Positions 45,691 through 54,643 of a stretch of 64,000 bases of DNA are shown here, piece after piece. The notes below the pieces were generated by a model, which worked only from the letters and a program-made list of their open reading frames with translations, searched no databases and was not told the DNA's origin. A program made the translations under genes and the position numbers. Origin of the DNA: Roseiarcus sp963820095 (lineage in GTDB: Bacteria > Pseudomonadota > Alphaproteobacteria > Rhizobiales > Beijerinckiaceae); the NCBI GenBank assembly GCA_963820095.1, contig CAWFZA010000028.1:124001-188000 (forward strand), read 5' to 3'. The first letter of the stretch is position 1, and each line of letters starts with the position of its first letter.

Positions 45691-46708
45691 ATGCGCAAGA
45701 CGATCCCGATTGTCCTCGCTCTCGCGGCGGCGCAGGCCTTCAGCCTCGCCGCCCAGTCCCAGACGCTCAAGACTGTTCAGGATCGGGGCTCGCTCGTCTG
45801 CGGCGTCAACCCCGGCCTGGAAGGCTTCGCGAGCAAGGACGCCAACGGCCAATGGTCCGGCTTCGACGTCGATTTCTGCCGCGCCGTGGCGGCGGCGATC
45901 TTCGACGACCCGTCAAAGGTGCAGTACGTGCCGCTGTCGGCTTCGGACCGCTTCGACGCGCTGAAGAACAAGCAGATCGACGTCTTGTCGCGCAATTCGA
46001 CCTGGACGATGGGTCGCGAAGGCGACAATGGCGTCGTGTTTACGGGCGTGACCTATTACGACGGGCAGGGGTTTCTCGTCCCTAAGGCCAAGAACTTCCA
46101 GTCGGCGCTCGAACTCGACGGCAGCAAGGTCTGCGTGCAGCCTGGCACGACGACGGAACTCAATTACGTCGACTTCTTTGACGCCAACCATATGAAATAC
46201 GAGACGGTCCACGAAGGAAGCGCCGACGAGATGATCGCCGCCTACGAGGCCGGCAAATGCGACGTGCTGACCACAGACGCGTCGGGGCTCTTCGCGATGC
46301 GTCAACGGCTCGCCAAGCCGACCGACAGCATGATCCTGCCCGACATCATTTCGAAGGAGCCGCTCGGTCCTGCGGTCAGGCAGGACGACATGCAATGGTT
46401 CAATATCGTCAAATGGGTCGATTTCGCGATGCTGAACGCCGAAGAGCTTGGCGTCAGCTCGAAGACGATCGACGACGCGCTCAAGTCGAAGAAGCCCGCG
46501 GTTCAGCGGCTGGTCGGCACGGAGGGGGATTTCGGCAAGCCGTTCGGCCTCTCCAACGACTGGGCGGTGCGCGTCGATCCGAGCGGTCGGCAACTACGCC
46601 GAGGTTTTCGACCGCAATGTCGGCGCGCATTCCAAGCTCGCCATTCCGCGGGGCTTGAATGAGCTCTGGAACAACGGCGGCATTCAATACGCCCCGCCGA
46701 TCCGGTAA
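45691..46708 (+). pseudogene. Amino-acid ABC transporter binding protein (AapJ/BztA-like), one frameshift
   Basis: This is a periplasmic solute-binding protein of the general L-amino-acid uptake type. A signal peptide (IPIVLALAAAQAFSLAAQSQ) precedes TVQDRGSLVCGVNPGLEGFA, WSGFDVDFCRAVAAAIF and KVCVQPGTTTELNYVDFF. Near the end the frame changes around 46580: FGLSNDWAVRV is followed in another frame by AVGNYAEVFDRNVGAHSKLA and ELWNNGGIQYAPPIR. Corrected length is about 338 residues, standard for the family. No permease or ATPase genes follow, so the binding protein is orphaned here. Confidence 0.88.
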
Positions 46709-46766
46709 GGTCGGTCCCGCCGAAGATGCAGAAATCCGCTCCTCTTCAACTCGACAGCAGGAAGGT

Positions 46767-47009
46767 TTAGTCCGGAATAAACAACCGGCCTTGGTAGTGA
46801 CCCTTCGGTTTCGCGTCGGCGGGCGCATCGGAAAGCTTCGACCTGTCCGGCTGCGCCGGTTTGGGAGATTGCTTCGGCGCCGCATATTCCTGCGCGGGCG
46901 GGGGGACAAAGATCAGCGGCGGAGGAAAATATTGGGCTGAGGCTGGAAAGGACGCGCAAACCGCGACCAGCGCCATTCCAGCGGCGAGTCGAACGGCGCT
47001 GGCCTTCAT
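46767..47009 (-). CDS. Small secreted proline-rich protein
   Basis: The 80-residue frame starts MKASAVRLAAGMALVAVCAS, a signal peptide with cleavage after ASA near residue 25. The mature part is short and proline-rich (QYFPPPLIFVPPPAQEYAAP) and ends GHYQGRLFIPD. No family is recognised. A small cell-wall or matrix role is possible but not shown. Confidence 0.55.
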   Translation of the reverse strand: MKASAVRLAAGMALVAVCASFPASAQYFPPPLIFVPPPAQEYAAPKQSPKPAQPDRSKLSDAPADAKPKGHYQGRLFIPD

Positions 47010-47465
47010 GGGCGCGTTCCATGCGAGGGATCCGCTCAAGCCGCGGCGAGTCTTGTCGACGCGCAAGACCGCGCAGGAAATCCCATCTGAAGCCGCAATA
47101 TTCAATTCGCCCGCCCGTTGCGTATCTGATCGCCGGTTTGCGCGCTTAAACCGCGGCTGGACGATTTCTACGTCTTACCCTCAAGGACCGTCGAACGGAC
47201 TCTTACCATATCCTGGGCAAAAAGCGGAATTTCCGCGCGCGGCGCGAAAATTATCGCGGAACGCCTCGCGATCATCTCAGATCGCCATTCGCCAGGTCCG
47301 TATGAACCTCGCCGATCGAGCCGGCCAGCGCACCCAATCCCGAGCGCCAATGCGGGCGGGCGCCCATCGGAAGCGACGCCGTCGCCAGCGCTTTCAAAAC
47401 GCCGGACTGGATGGCGAGAGCCGGCGTCCTGACCTGCGCGGGCCGGCCCGCAAAGCCGGAGTTCC
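47010..47465. other. Intergenic region without supported gene
   Basis: About 455 bases between two small secreted-protein genes on the same strand. A 6-bp inverted repeat GCGGAA-T-TTCCGC lies at 47224-47236. Frames on either strand lack ribosome sites or recognisable content. Confidence 0.45.
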
Positions 47466-47831
47466 CTACTTCCCGCCGGCTTGCGCCTTGGCCATCGCCT
47501 CCTTGCAGCCATCGCTGAGGTCGGCCGCATGCGACTTCAGGCACTCCGCCCCCTTGCCGGGCTTAGCGTCGGCGCAGAGCTTCTTGGCGTCCGCCTTGCA
47601 AGCCTTGCCCGCCGCCGCCGCGCGGATGATCGCCACCTGACAGTCCTCGGACAGGTCGGAGAAATGCTTCTTCATGCAATCCTTGAGCGCGGCGCCGCCT
47701 GACTTCATCTCGTCGCCGCATTGCGCCTTGATGTCCGCCCTGCAAGCCGTGACGACCGCGGAGGCGGCCCATGCGGAATGGGTCATAAGGAGAGCCGCGC
47801 CGAGCGCAGCGATGCAGGTCAAGGTCCTCAT
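47466..47831 (-). CDS. Secreted cysteine-rich repeat protein
   Basis: The 121-residue protein has a signal peptide (MRTLTCIAALGAALLMTHSA, cleavage after AWA near 22). Two or three repeats of a Cys-x7-Cys...C pattern follow (ACRADIKAQCGDEMKSGGAA, ACKADAKKLCADAKPG, SHAADLSDGCKEAMAKA). These match the cysteine-rich repeats first seen in FGF-receptor/Golgi proteins and common in small periplasmic proteins of Rhizobiales. Disulfides are likely. The role is unknown. Confidence 0.8.
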   Translation of the reverse strand: MRTLTCIAALGAALLMTHSAWAASAVVTACRADIKAQCGDEMKSGGAALKDCMKKHFSDLSEDCQVAIIRAAAAGKACKADAKKLCADAKPGKGAECLKSHAADLSDGCKEAMAKAQAGGK

Positions 47832-48064
47832 CTCAGATGTCCTCCGGTTGCCATGCGCGGGCTCGCGCTGACTTCAAAAGCGGCGCCTTCCAGGGGCCCG
47901 CGTTCTTAGGACACGCGCCCACGGCGTGAATGAATTTCTCGTTCAGCGGGTTTGCGAGCGCTGCATAGCATGGCTCCGAGATGTGACAACAAAGCATAAA
48001 CACCTGGCGCGCCGTGACCACGCCCTGGCGCGCGTCAGGGACGAGGCCCACCCATTCGCACCCG

Positions 48065-48574
48065 CTAGCTCCCGTGCGGCGGAGGTTTCTTCGGCGCGCC
48101 GCCGCCCTCGAGCACCATGAGCGTCGAGGTCCCGTGCGCGAGGATGCGCGCTTTGGCGTCGACGACCCGCGCCTCGCAGGAAATAATGCGCCGCCCGCGG
48201 CCAATGGCGCGCCCTTCGGCGCGCACCCGACCCGCGTCCTCGGCGATCGGTCGAGAGAAATTGGCCTTGGTCTCGATCGTCGCGTAGCTCGCGCCAGCCG
48301 GCAGCAGCGTGTGGGCGGCGCAGCCGGCCGCGCTGTCGATCAGGGTCATCGCCCAGCCGCCGTGCACGATCCCGAGCGGATTCAAAAGGTGCGGTCCGGC
48401 GTCGCCCTCGAACACCGCGACGCCATCGCCGATCTCGGTCAGCCAGAACGACAGCGTCCTGGCGATCGGCGGCGCCGGCAAGTGTCCGTCGAGGATCGCC
48501 TGGAGGAACTCTCGCCCGGACATCTGCCGGACCTCAGCCGGATCGGCGACGCCGTAAGCGTGCGAGGCGAGCAT
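48065..48574 (-). CDS. PaaI-type hotdog thioesterase
   Basis: The 169-residue protein has the hotdog fold of acyl-CoA thioesterases. The catalytic region is LNPLGIVHGGWAMTLIDSAA, with HGG and the helix Asp, and later ATIETKANFSRPIAEDAGRV. It should hydrolyse medium or aromatic acyl-CoA thioesters. The ATG MLASHAYG has AGGAG seven to ten bases upstream and leaves the operator free. It is divergent from a MarR-type regulator that probably controls it. Confidence 0.9.
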   Translation of the reverse strand: MLASHAYGVADPAEVRQMSGREFLQAILDGHLPAPPIARTLSFWLTEIGDGVAVFEGDAGPHLLNPLGIVHGGWAMTLIDSAAGCAAHTLLPAGASYATIETKANFSRPIAEDAGRVRAEGRAIGRGRRIISCEARVVDAKARILAHGTSTLMVLEGGGAPKKPPPHGS

Positions 48575-48590
48575 CGCCTTTCTCCTATCC

Positions 48591-48617
48591 ATGCAGATAC
48601 AAATAATGTATCTGCAT
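48591..48617. promoter_or_regulatory. MarR-type operator between thioesterase and regulator genes
   Basis: ATGCAGATAC-N7-GTATCTGCAT is a perfect 10-bp inverted repeat filling the 49-base gap between the two divergent start codons. Its size and position fit the binding site of the MarR dimer encoded on the right, repressing both genes. Binding itself is inferred. Confidence 0.8.
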
Positions 48618-48623
48618 ACATTG

Positions 48624-49088
48624 ATGGCCACGCCAAAGCAATGGCTGAACAGGACGCTCGTCGCCGATGCGCGCGCAGCAGTGGGCGCCTGCGCCGGCTG
48701 GAACGCCCGGCTCGCGGCGCGTCGCATCACGGCTTTCCTCAACCGGCGCATGCAAGGCTCGGGGCTGAGCCTCGCCCAATTCAGTCTGATGGCGCAGATC
48801 GCCGCAGCGCGCGACGACACGTTGAGCGAGCTCGCTCAGCGCATCGGGCTCGACCAGTCGACGCTCTCGCGCAATCTGCAAGTGCTCGAAGGGGCCGGGC
48901 TAGTTGAGATCGCCGCGGGCGGCGCGGACGCGCGCCGACGCGCCGTATGGCTCACCGAGAAGGGAGCGCAGAGTCTCGAAGCGGGGCTCGATGACTGGAA
49001 GCGGGCGCATGGCGAACTCGCCAAGCGCCTCGACCCGGAGACGGCTAGGCGCCTGGCTCTCGCGGCCGAGGCGCTGGAGGACGATTAG
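48624..49088 (+). CDS. MarR-family transcriptional regulator
   Basis: The 154-residue protein has the MarR winged helix: LSLAQFSLMAQIAAARDDTL, then SELAQRIGLDQSTLSRNLQV as the recognition helix region, and DARRRAVWLTEKGAQ as the wing. It probably senses a small aromatic or acyl ligand of the neighbouring thioesterase pathway. The start MATPKQW follows the operator. The extreme N terminus of the longer frame would run through the palindrome and is rejected. Confidence 0.9.
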   Translation: MATPKQWLNRTLVADARAAVGACAGWNARLAARRITAFLNRRMQGSGLSLAQFSLMAQIAAARDDTLSELAQRIGLDQSTLSRNLQVLEGAGLVEIAAGGADARRRAVWLTEKGAQSLEAGLDDWKRAHGELAKRLDPETARRLALAAEALEDD

Positions 49089-49125
49089 GCGGCCGCTCGG
49101 GAGCCGATCGGCTGCGCTCGTTCGC

Positions 49126-50032
49126 TCAGGCGCTGGCCGGGGCGGCCTTTCTGGCGCGGCGATAGCCGGCGAAACCGAGGCCGGCGAAGCCGAGCAGCAT
49201 CATAGCCCAGGTCGACGGCTCGGGAACCACGGAGCCCGACAGCGAGAAGGCGGCATTGAACGGCCCTTGCGTGGGTGATGTCCGTCCCGATGCGCAGCCA
49301 GTCCGGATCGAGAGCTTCGTCGCGGGTCCAGCTTTGCAGGTCGGTAAGCCTGGTGGGAATTGGGTCCCCGGCGAGACAATCGGTTTCGGCGCCGACAGCC
49401 ACAAGAAATCGCCGCTTGAGAGCTGTACCTGGGGCACGAAGAAATAGTGGTCAGCGGGGAGTGCGAAAGGCGTCGTGAAGTTTACCGAGAACTGCACTTC
49501 CTCGCCCGTGACCGGACCGTCGCCGCCTGTGAATATGCCGGGAAGAGGATGGATTCCGCCCGTCTGTACGGAGTTGAGCGCGGTGAAGGCCCCCAGGTCA
49601 ATCGTCGAGAAGGTGAGACCGCTGGTAGTGTCGCGCGAGTCGAATGCGACATCGGACGGTGAATTGACGCGGGTCGGCACTTGCGACGTCGAGAACGGCG
49701 GGGATCCGCTTGTCCGGCGGACATCGGAGTCGTTCGGAAAAACGCGGTAGATTTCTACCACGACCTCGCCAATGTCGCCGACGGTGGCGCCTCCGGACAG
49801 GAGGCCAGTGAAGGTCGCGCTGGTAATCGACGTCGCATGAGTGAGAGCAAAATCGTCGGCCGAACTCGATCTCGGTGACTCCGCCCGCATCGGGCCGGCT
49901 CGCCGTGCCGATTTTGCCGTCCGGGTCGCCGGTGCTAAAGAAGAAGGGCGCGTTCGCTGCCGCGGCCGGCAGCGTTGGAAGCAAACCGATCAGTGCGACC
50001 GAAATTGCAAGTCTTGCGTGTGTGCTGGACAT
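49126..50032 (-). pseudogene. PEP-CTERM sorting domain protein, one frameshift
   Basis: This secreted protein carries the PEP-CTERM tail VPEPSTWAMMLLGFAGLGFA followed by YRRARKAA, the signal for exosortase processing. The N terminus has a signal peptide (AISVALIGLLPTLPAAAANA). The frame breaks near 49872: GGVTEIE continues in the next frame as SADDFALTHATSITSATFTG, as if GAGTTCGG had one extra T. Corrected length is about 300 residues, largely beta-sandwich. PEP-CTERM proteins occur with exopolysaccharide clusters; the exosortase is not in this window. Confidence 0.85.
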
Positions 50033-50354
50033 TGATTTTCTCCCCGCAACGCGGCTTTCTCAGCCACGGATGAAATAGCCTTGAATTTCGAGGCGTCGAT
50101 TTGAAAAACTGGAGTTTGCAGTAATACTGCGATGGCGCCGCCCTTCTCTGGAGGGCGCAAACTGCTCTACGTCGAACGCGGTTGTAGTCGCGCCGCCGCT
50201 CCGCTTCGTCAATGCGTACTAATACCTAATCGTCAGCCGCTCCTCCCTTGCGATCGACCCGACAGCGACGCGCCGCGAATTAGCTCCTCGGGTCGGCGCA
50301 GGTGTTGTATGTTCAGCTGCGCTGTTCCTCCCTCCTTCGACCTTTGAGGTCTTC
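50033..50354. other. Divergent promoter region with inverted repeat
   Basis: About 320 bases between the PEP-CTERM gene and the sugar dehydrogenase gene. A perfect GCAGTA-A-TACTGC inverted repeat at 50118-50130 lies 86 bases before the PEP-CTERM start. No protein frame is supported. Confidence 0.5.
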
Positions 50355-51464
50355 ATGCCGGCGCCTGTCCGTGTTGTCCTGGTCGGTTGCGGTTGGTTTG
50401 GTTGCGTGGCTCACATTCCGGCCCTGAAGCGGCTGGAGAAAGACGGCCGCATAAAACTCATCGGGCTCTGCAGCCGATCGGAAGCCTCGATCGGGCGCGC
50501 CAGCGCCTTGTACGCACGAGCGGACCTCAAGCGCTACCATTCGCTGAAAGACGTGGCGGCAGATCCGGAAGTCGACCTCGTCGACCTGGTGTTGCCGATC
50601 GAGGTCATGCCCGACGCGATCAAGCTGTCTCTATCCGCCGGGAAGCACGTGATCAGCGAAAAGCCGTGCGCGCCATCGGTGGCGAGCGGCGTCGAACTGC
50701 TGGAGCATCACGCCCGGCTCGACCGGCCGGTCCGCTGGGCGGTCGCTGAGAATTGGCGGTTCAAGAAGACCACTCAAATGGTCGAGGACATTGTCGCAAG
50801 CGGTGCGCTAGGCGAGATCCGCTTCGCCGATTTCACTTATCTCTCGTTCCAAAAGCCGGACAATCTTCGATGGCGCCGGTCTCCGGGATATGCGGGGGGT
50901 CATCTCCTCGATCACGGCGTTCATTTTGTCGCCTTGCTGCGAAAAATCGTTGGCGAGGTCGCGGAAGTGAGCGCGTCGGTCAGTCAGCGTGTTCCCTATC
51001 TGCCGCCCGCGGACAGCGTCACCGCGCTCCTGTCCTTCGCCAGCGGCGCCGAAGGCGCGTACCGCCTGACCTTCGCCGCTCCCTACTCGGCAGGCGATCA
51101 GGGCCTGAGATTGACGGGCTCGATGGGGACGCTGCTCGCCGGATTTAACCGCTTCAGCCCTCGTGATTTTCGCCACAACTGGGTCCGCGTCCAAAGCAAG
51201 CAGGGAAGGCGCTTTATTCCGGTGATGGACGATCTCTTCGTGCCGGGCGGCGTTTATGAGACCCTTTCTCATTGTATCGAAGCCATCCAAGGCGGCGCGC
51301 CCTTGGTCAGCTCTCCGGCGCAAGCCTTGCGGGATGTGGCGGTCGTCGAGGCCATGCTCGAACTCGAGCCGGCTCAAGCGGCCGGTGAAGCCTGTCAGGG
51401 TTCCTTCGATGGTTCATGCGGCTCCGTTGGCTCAAGGTCGCACGCACATCCTCAAGGCCCATAG
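50355..51464 (+). CDS. Gfo/Idh/MocA-family sugar dehydrogenase
   Basis: The 369-residue NAD(P)-dependent oxidoreductase starts VRVVLVGCGWFGCVAHIPAL with the Rossmann loop. The conserved EKP motif is in HVISEKPCAPSVASGVELLE, and the catalytic His region is GGHLLDHGVHFVALLRKIVG. Such enzymes oxidise or reduce hydroxyls of free or nucleotide-linked sugars. Its last 56 bases overlap the oxidase gene. The unusual tail (SFDGSCGSVGSRSHAHPQGP) is read from that overlap and may be longer than in relatives. Confidence 0.9.
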   Translation: MPAPVRVVLVGCGWFGCVAHIPALKRLEKDGRIKLIGLCSRSEASIGRASALYARADLKRYHSLKDVAADPEVDLVDLVLPIEVMPDAIKLSLSAGKHVISEKPCAPSVASGVELLEHHARLDRPVRWAVAENWRFKKTTQMVEDIVASGALGEIRFADFTYLSFQKPDNLRWRRSPGYAGGHLLDHGVHFVALLRKIVGEVAEVSASVSQRVPYLPPADSVTALLSFASGAEGAYRLTFAAPYSAGDQGLRLTGSMGTLLAGFNRFSPRDFRHNWVRVQSKQGRRFIPVMDDLFVPGGVYETLSHCIEAIQGGAPLVSSPAQALRDVAVVEAMLELEPAQAAGEACQGSFDGSCGSVGSRSHAHPQGP

Positions 51465-52722
51465 CGACTTCCTGTCATTTCAGCCGCGCAGGGTTGTTGA
51501 GTGCGCCAGCGTGGAGGATGTCAGCAACGCGGTCGCCGCCGCGACCCGTGCCGGCTGGAAAGTGAGAGCCTTTGGCAATGGATATTCCCAAGGCCCGGAA
51601 ATCTTTGTCGATGATGTGGCCATTCGGCTCAAGGGGCTCAATCGCATCGGAAGATTGGACCCGGTCACGAACAGGGTCGTCTTGGACGGGGGCGTCCGCA
51701 TCGGCGAGGTGACGCGTTTTCTCGCCGGCGCCGGTCTTTCGCTGCCGTCGCTGCCTTTCCTGACGGAATGTTCGATCGGCGCCGCCGTGGCGACCGCCAC
51801 CCACGGCACGAGTCCCCGATGGGGCACGGTTTCGGATTCCGTGCAGTCCTTGACCGTCGTTCTTCCGTCCGGCGAAGCGAGGAAGATCGATTCAAGCAGC
51901 CCGCCCGAAGAGAGGCGCGCGGCGAACGTCGCGGTCGGGTGGCTCGGGATCATCGTCGAAGTCGAGCTTCAGGCGATCGCGATGCCGTGGGTGCGGTATG
52001 AAGAGCTTTCGATGAGCGTCGACGATTTCCTCGTCCGGCTCCCCAACCTGACAGACCGATACGAGCACATTTGGGGACACTGGAGTTTCGGCGCGGACAC
52101 CGTCATGCTGAAATGCCTTGAAACAAGCGTCGAACCGCAAAAGGAATTTAGACCCTACGTGGCGGACGACGAGCCGTATTGGGGCGGCAATAGCTTGAAG
52201 TCCACGCGCGTCCACCGCGCCAAGACTGTCCTTCGTCGGATCGCAGCCGGGCGCCCCGCGCTGAAGCGCATGGTGAAAAGTGTAAGGAACGCGAGGCCGC
52301 CGCACGTGGGCGTGACCATGCAGTACGCCCTCCCAGCTTCCCAAGCGGCAGCGGCGATCGAACGACTGCGGACCTCAGACTTTGCGAAACGAAACCCTGG
52401 CCGCGTCATGGAGATGAAGTTCCTGAAGGCTTCGGAGCAATCTTATCTCGGGCCGAACGCCGGCTACGACGCGGTCCTGTTCAACGCCTACTGGTTTGTG
52501 GACGAGGCGATCAAGCTCACGGTTTTCGATCTCTTCGAAGACGTCATGATGAGCTTGGGCGGGCGGCCACATTGGGGTAAGCTCCACAGACCTCAAGCGG
52601 TGGAATATCTCCGAAGCGTGTATCCGGAATGGGACAAGTTCGAAAGAATCAGAGCCAAATTCGACCCGAACGGAGTATTCGATCCGTCCAGCCGCGCGTT
52701 GGCGCCCGAAGCGGTTCCGTGA
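51409..52722 (+). CDS. FAD-binding oxidase of the aldonolactone oxidase type
   Basis: The 437-residue flavoprotein has the PCMH FAD-binding domain (VRAFGNGYSQGPEIFVDDVA, SIGAAVATATHGTSPRWGT) and the C-terminal domain with the signature GRPHWGKLHRPQAVEYL, an HWGK motif typical of arabinono- and gulono-lactone oxidases and of DprE1-like sugar oxidases. The start MVHAAPLAQ lies inside the upstream gene, suggesting translational coupling. With the sugar dehydrogenase it could oxidise and then reduce a sugar hydroxyl, an epimerisation by two steps, as in decaprenyl-ribose conversion. This is inferred from context. Confidence 0.88.
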   Translation: MVHAAPLAQGRTHILKAHSDFLSFQPRRVVECASVEDVSNAVAAATRAGWKVRAFGNGYSQGPEIFVDDVAIRLKGLNRIGRLDPVTNRVVLDGGVRIGEVTRFLAGAGLSLPSLPFLTECSIGAAVATATHGTSPRWGTVSDSVQSLTVVLPSGEARKIDSSSPPEERRAANVAVGWLGIIVEVELQAIAMPWVRYEELSMSVDDFLVRLPNLTDRYEHIWGHWSFGADTVMLKCLETSVEPQKEFRPYVADDEPYWGGNSLKSTRVHRAKTVLRRIAAGRPALKRMVKSVRNARPPHVGVTMQYALPASQAAAAIERLRTSDFAKRNPGRVMEMKFLKASEQSYLGPNAGYDAVLFNAYWFVDEAIKLTVFDLFEDVMMSLGGRPHWGKLHRPQAVEYLRSVYPEWDKFERIRAKFDPNGVFDPSSRALAPEAVP

Positions 52723-52872
52723 TGGATCGCTAACCCGGGAGCGTTTCGCAAGACCGGCAGAGGCCGGCGTTTCGCGCCAAGACAGTTCATTCCGATCATC
52801 GATCGCGCGCGACAGGCAAGTCGCAGCCAATCGCGGCCGTCTGATAGGTCCGCCCCCGCCGCCAATAAGGCC

Positions 52873-54375
52873 TTACGCGGACGGCGCCGGTCCCGCGCGC
52901 CGGATCCGCGCCTCCACGAAATCGCGCCACCGACGAAGTTGACCGCCAGCGAGCCGCCGCCAATCCTCGCAGTAAACGTAAGCCATCCACGCGCCCACGA
53001 GACCGACCAGCGCCGCTGCCGGGAGCGCAAGGATAAGGTCCATCCCGACGAACCGGCCGACCACCTCGCTCGCGAAAAGGAGCGCCGCCGGCCGCGCGAT
53101 TGCCGCAATGACAGATCTCCTCGGGATTCCAGCCGCCCAGAACATCGCGAAAGCGTCAACGGCGGTCCGCAAACCCCACGCGGCTGCGGCGCCGACCAGA
53201 CCGAACTGTGACGTCAGCAGCCACAAGATCGCCAGAAACGGCGGCACCTCGATGAGGTGCAATTTTCCTGTCAAATCGGGGCGCCCCTGGCCCTGAAGGA
53301 GGGTAAAGGCCACAAAAGCCAAGCCGTTGATCCACGCGGCAGGAAAGAGAATTTGCGCAACCGGCGCCGAAACCTGCGCGAAATCAAGCCCGATCCAGTA
53401 TCGGAAGAAAACCGGCGAAAGGACGATCGCCGGCGCGCAAAGGGCCGCGTAACCGTATCCAAGGGATTGCAGCGCGCGCACGCCAAGGTCGAGGGCTTCC
53501 TTTCGCGACAGGACGGACATGCGCGGAAAAAAGGTTCGGGCCAACGCAGCGGGCAAGGTCTGCGTCCGCACGATCAGGTTCATTGGGACGCTGTAATGGG
53601 CGACTCCGGCAACGCCGATCAGGGACCCGATGAGGAATTGATCCGCCGAAGCGAGAATCGGGGAGACCACCGACGAAACGGTGACCCAGCCTCCATAACC
53701 CATCAACTTGCGAGCTTCGGCGGGGTCGAACGACTTGAAGGAAATGGGCCCTTCGAGGCGGTAAACATAAGCGAGCTGGATCAAGACAGTGAAAGCCTGC
53801 GCGATCGCGACAGACGGAATAACAACCGTTAGCGATGGGCTCACGAACACGGCCATGATCACCGGGGCGACTTGGCTAAGTGTCATCGAAAACATCTGGA
53901 ACAAGTTCGCGAGAAGGAAACGCTCGCGGCTTTCCAGCGCGCCGATCGACGCTCCGGACACCAGCGCCATCGGAAAAAGACAGGCGACCCATGGCAGGGC
54001 GCCCTCGACCTCGGGTTTCAAAGCCTCCGGAACATTGAGGACGTGCTGGAATAGATAGCCGCCGACGAAGAAGAGCAGGACCGTCCCGACGAGGCCGAAG
54101 CAAAAATTGAGCATTATCGTCGTCAGGAGGACCCGCGCCCGGTCCGGCTGGGGAGCGTCGCGCAACTTCGACAATGCGTTGGTCGCCGCGCGAGATAGAC
54201 CGAGATCGAGAAAGCCGAGATAGCCGAGGAGGATCCAAACAATCGAAATCACGCCAAAACGGGCGTCGCCGACGTGGTGGATGTAGATGGGAACGGTCAC
54301 GATGGCGACCGCCAGCCGCATCATGGGATAGATCAGATTGAAAGCAAAGCTATGCCTGAGCGGGGTCGTCGACAT
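52873..54375 (-). CDS. Polysaccharide flippase (Wzx/MVF-type)
   Basis: The 500-residue membrane protein has 12-14 helices of the oligosaccharide flippase kind. It opens SFAFNLIYPMMRLAVAIVTV, then VGDARFGVISIVWILLGYLG, with later SASIGALES-like loops. It should move lipid-linked oligosaccharide across the inner membrane. The short C-terminal tail is basic (RRLAGGQLRRWRDFVEARIR). It is convergent with the oxidase gene, with 150 bases between. It shows no frame damage. Confidence 0.88.
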   Translation of the reverse strand: MSTTPLRHSFAFNLIYPMMRLAVAIVTVPIYIHHVGDARFGVISIVWILLGYLGFLDLGLSRAATNALSKLRDAPQPDRARVLLTTIMLNFCFGLVGTVLLFFVGGYLFQHVLNVPEALKPEVEGALPWVACLFPMALVSGASIGALESRERFLLANLFQMFSMTLSQVAPVIMAVFVSPSLTVVIPSVAIAQAFTVLIQLAYVYRLEGPISFKSFDPAEARKLMGYGGWVTVSSVVSPILASADQFLIGSLIGVAGVAHYSVPMNLIVRTQTLPAALARTFFPRMSVLSRKEALDLGVRALQSLGYGYAALCAPAIVLSPVFFRYWIGLDFAQVSAPVAQILFPAAWINGLAFVAFTLLQGQGRPDLTGKLHLIEVPPFLAILWLLTSQFGLVGAAAAWGLRTAVDAFAMFWAAGIPRRSVIAAIARPAALLFASEVVGRFVGMDLILALPAAALVGLVGAWMAYVYCEDWRRLAGGQLRRWRDFVEARIRRAGPAPSA

Positions 54376-54643
54376 GCCTATCCTTCGCCGCGGGACGAGA
54401 TATCAAGCTGATATTGCTTATTGGACTAAAACGGATAGCACGCCCGCCTGTCGCGGGCCTTGGGGTCGCCGCCTAGTCCGACGTTTCGAACCCCATCCTG
54501 GCAACCTCCTCTAACAGACTTTCGACGACGCCCTAACAGAAAAAGGGTGGCAATAGTACAAAATTATGCAGCAAATCCCGTCCATTTTCCTCATTGACGC
54601 GCGTGGGCGAGCAAAACGCCCGAATTCCTGACCTGAAAGCCGA

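Noticed and set aside
50355..51464. Frameshift at the end of the sugar dehydrogenase gene
   Set aside because: The tail looks unusual, but the body ends normally and the overlap with the next gene can be genuine. There is no conserved sequence in another frame after it.
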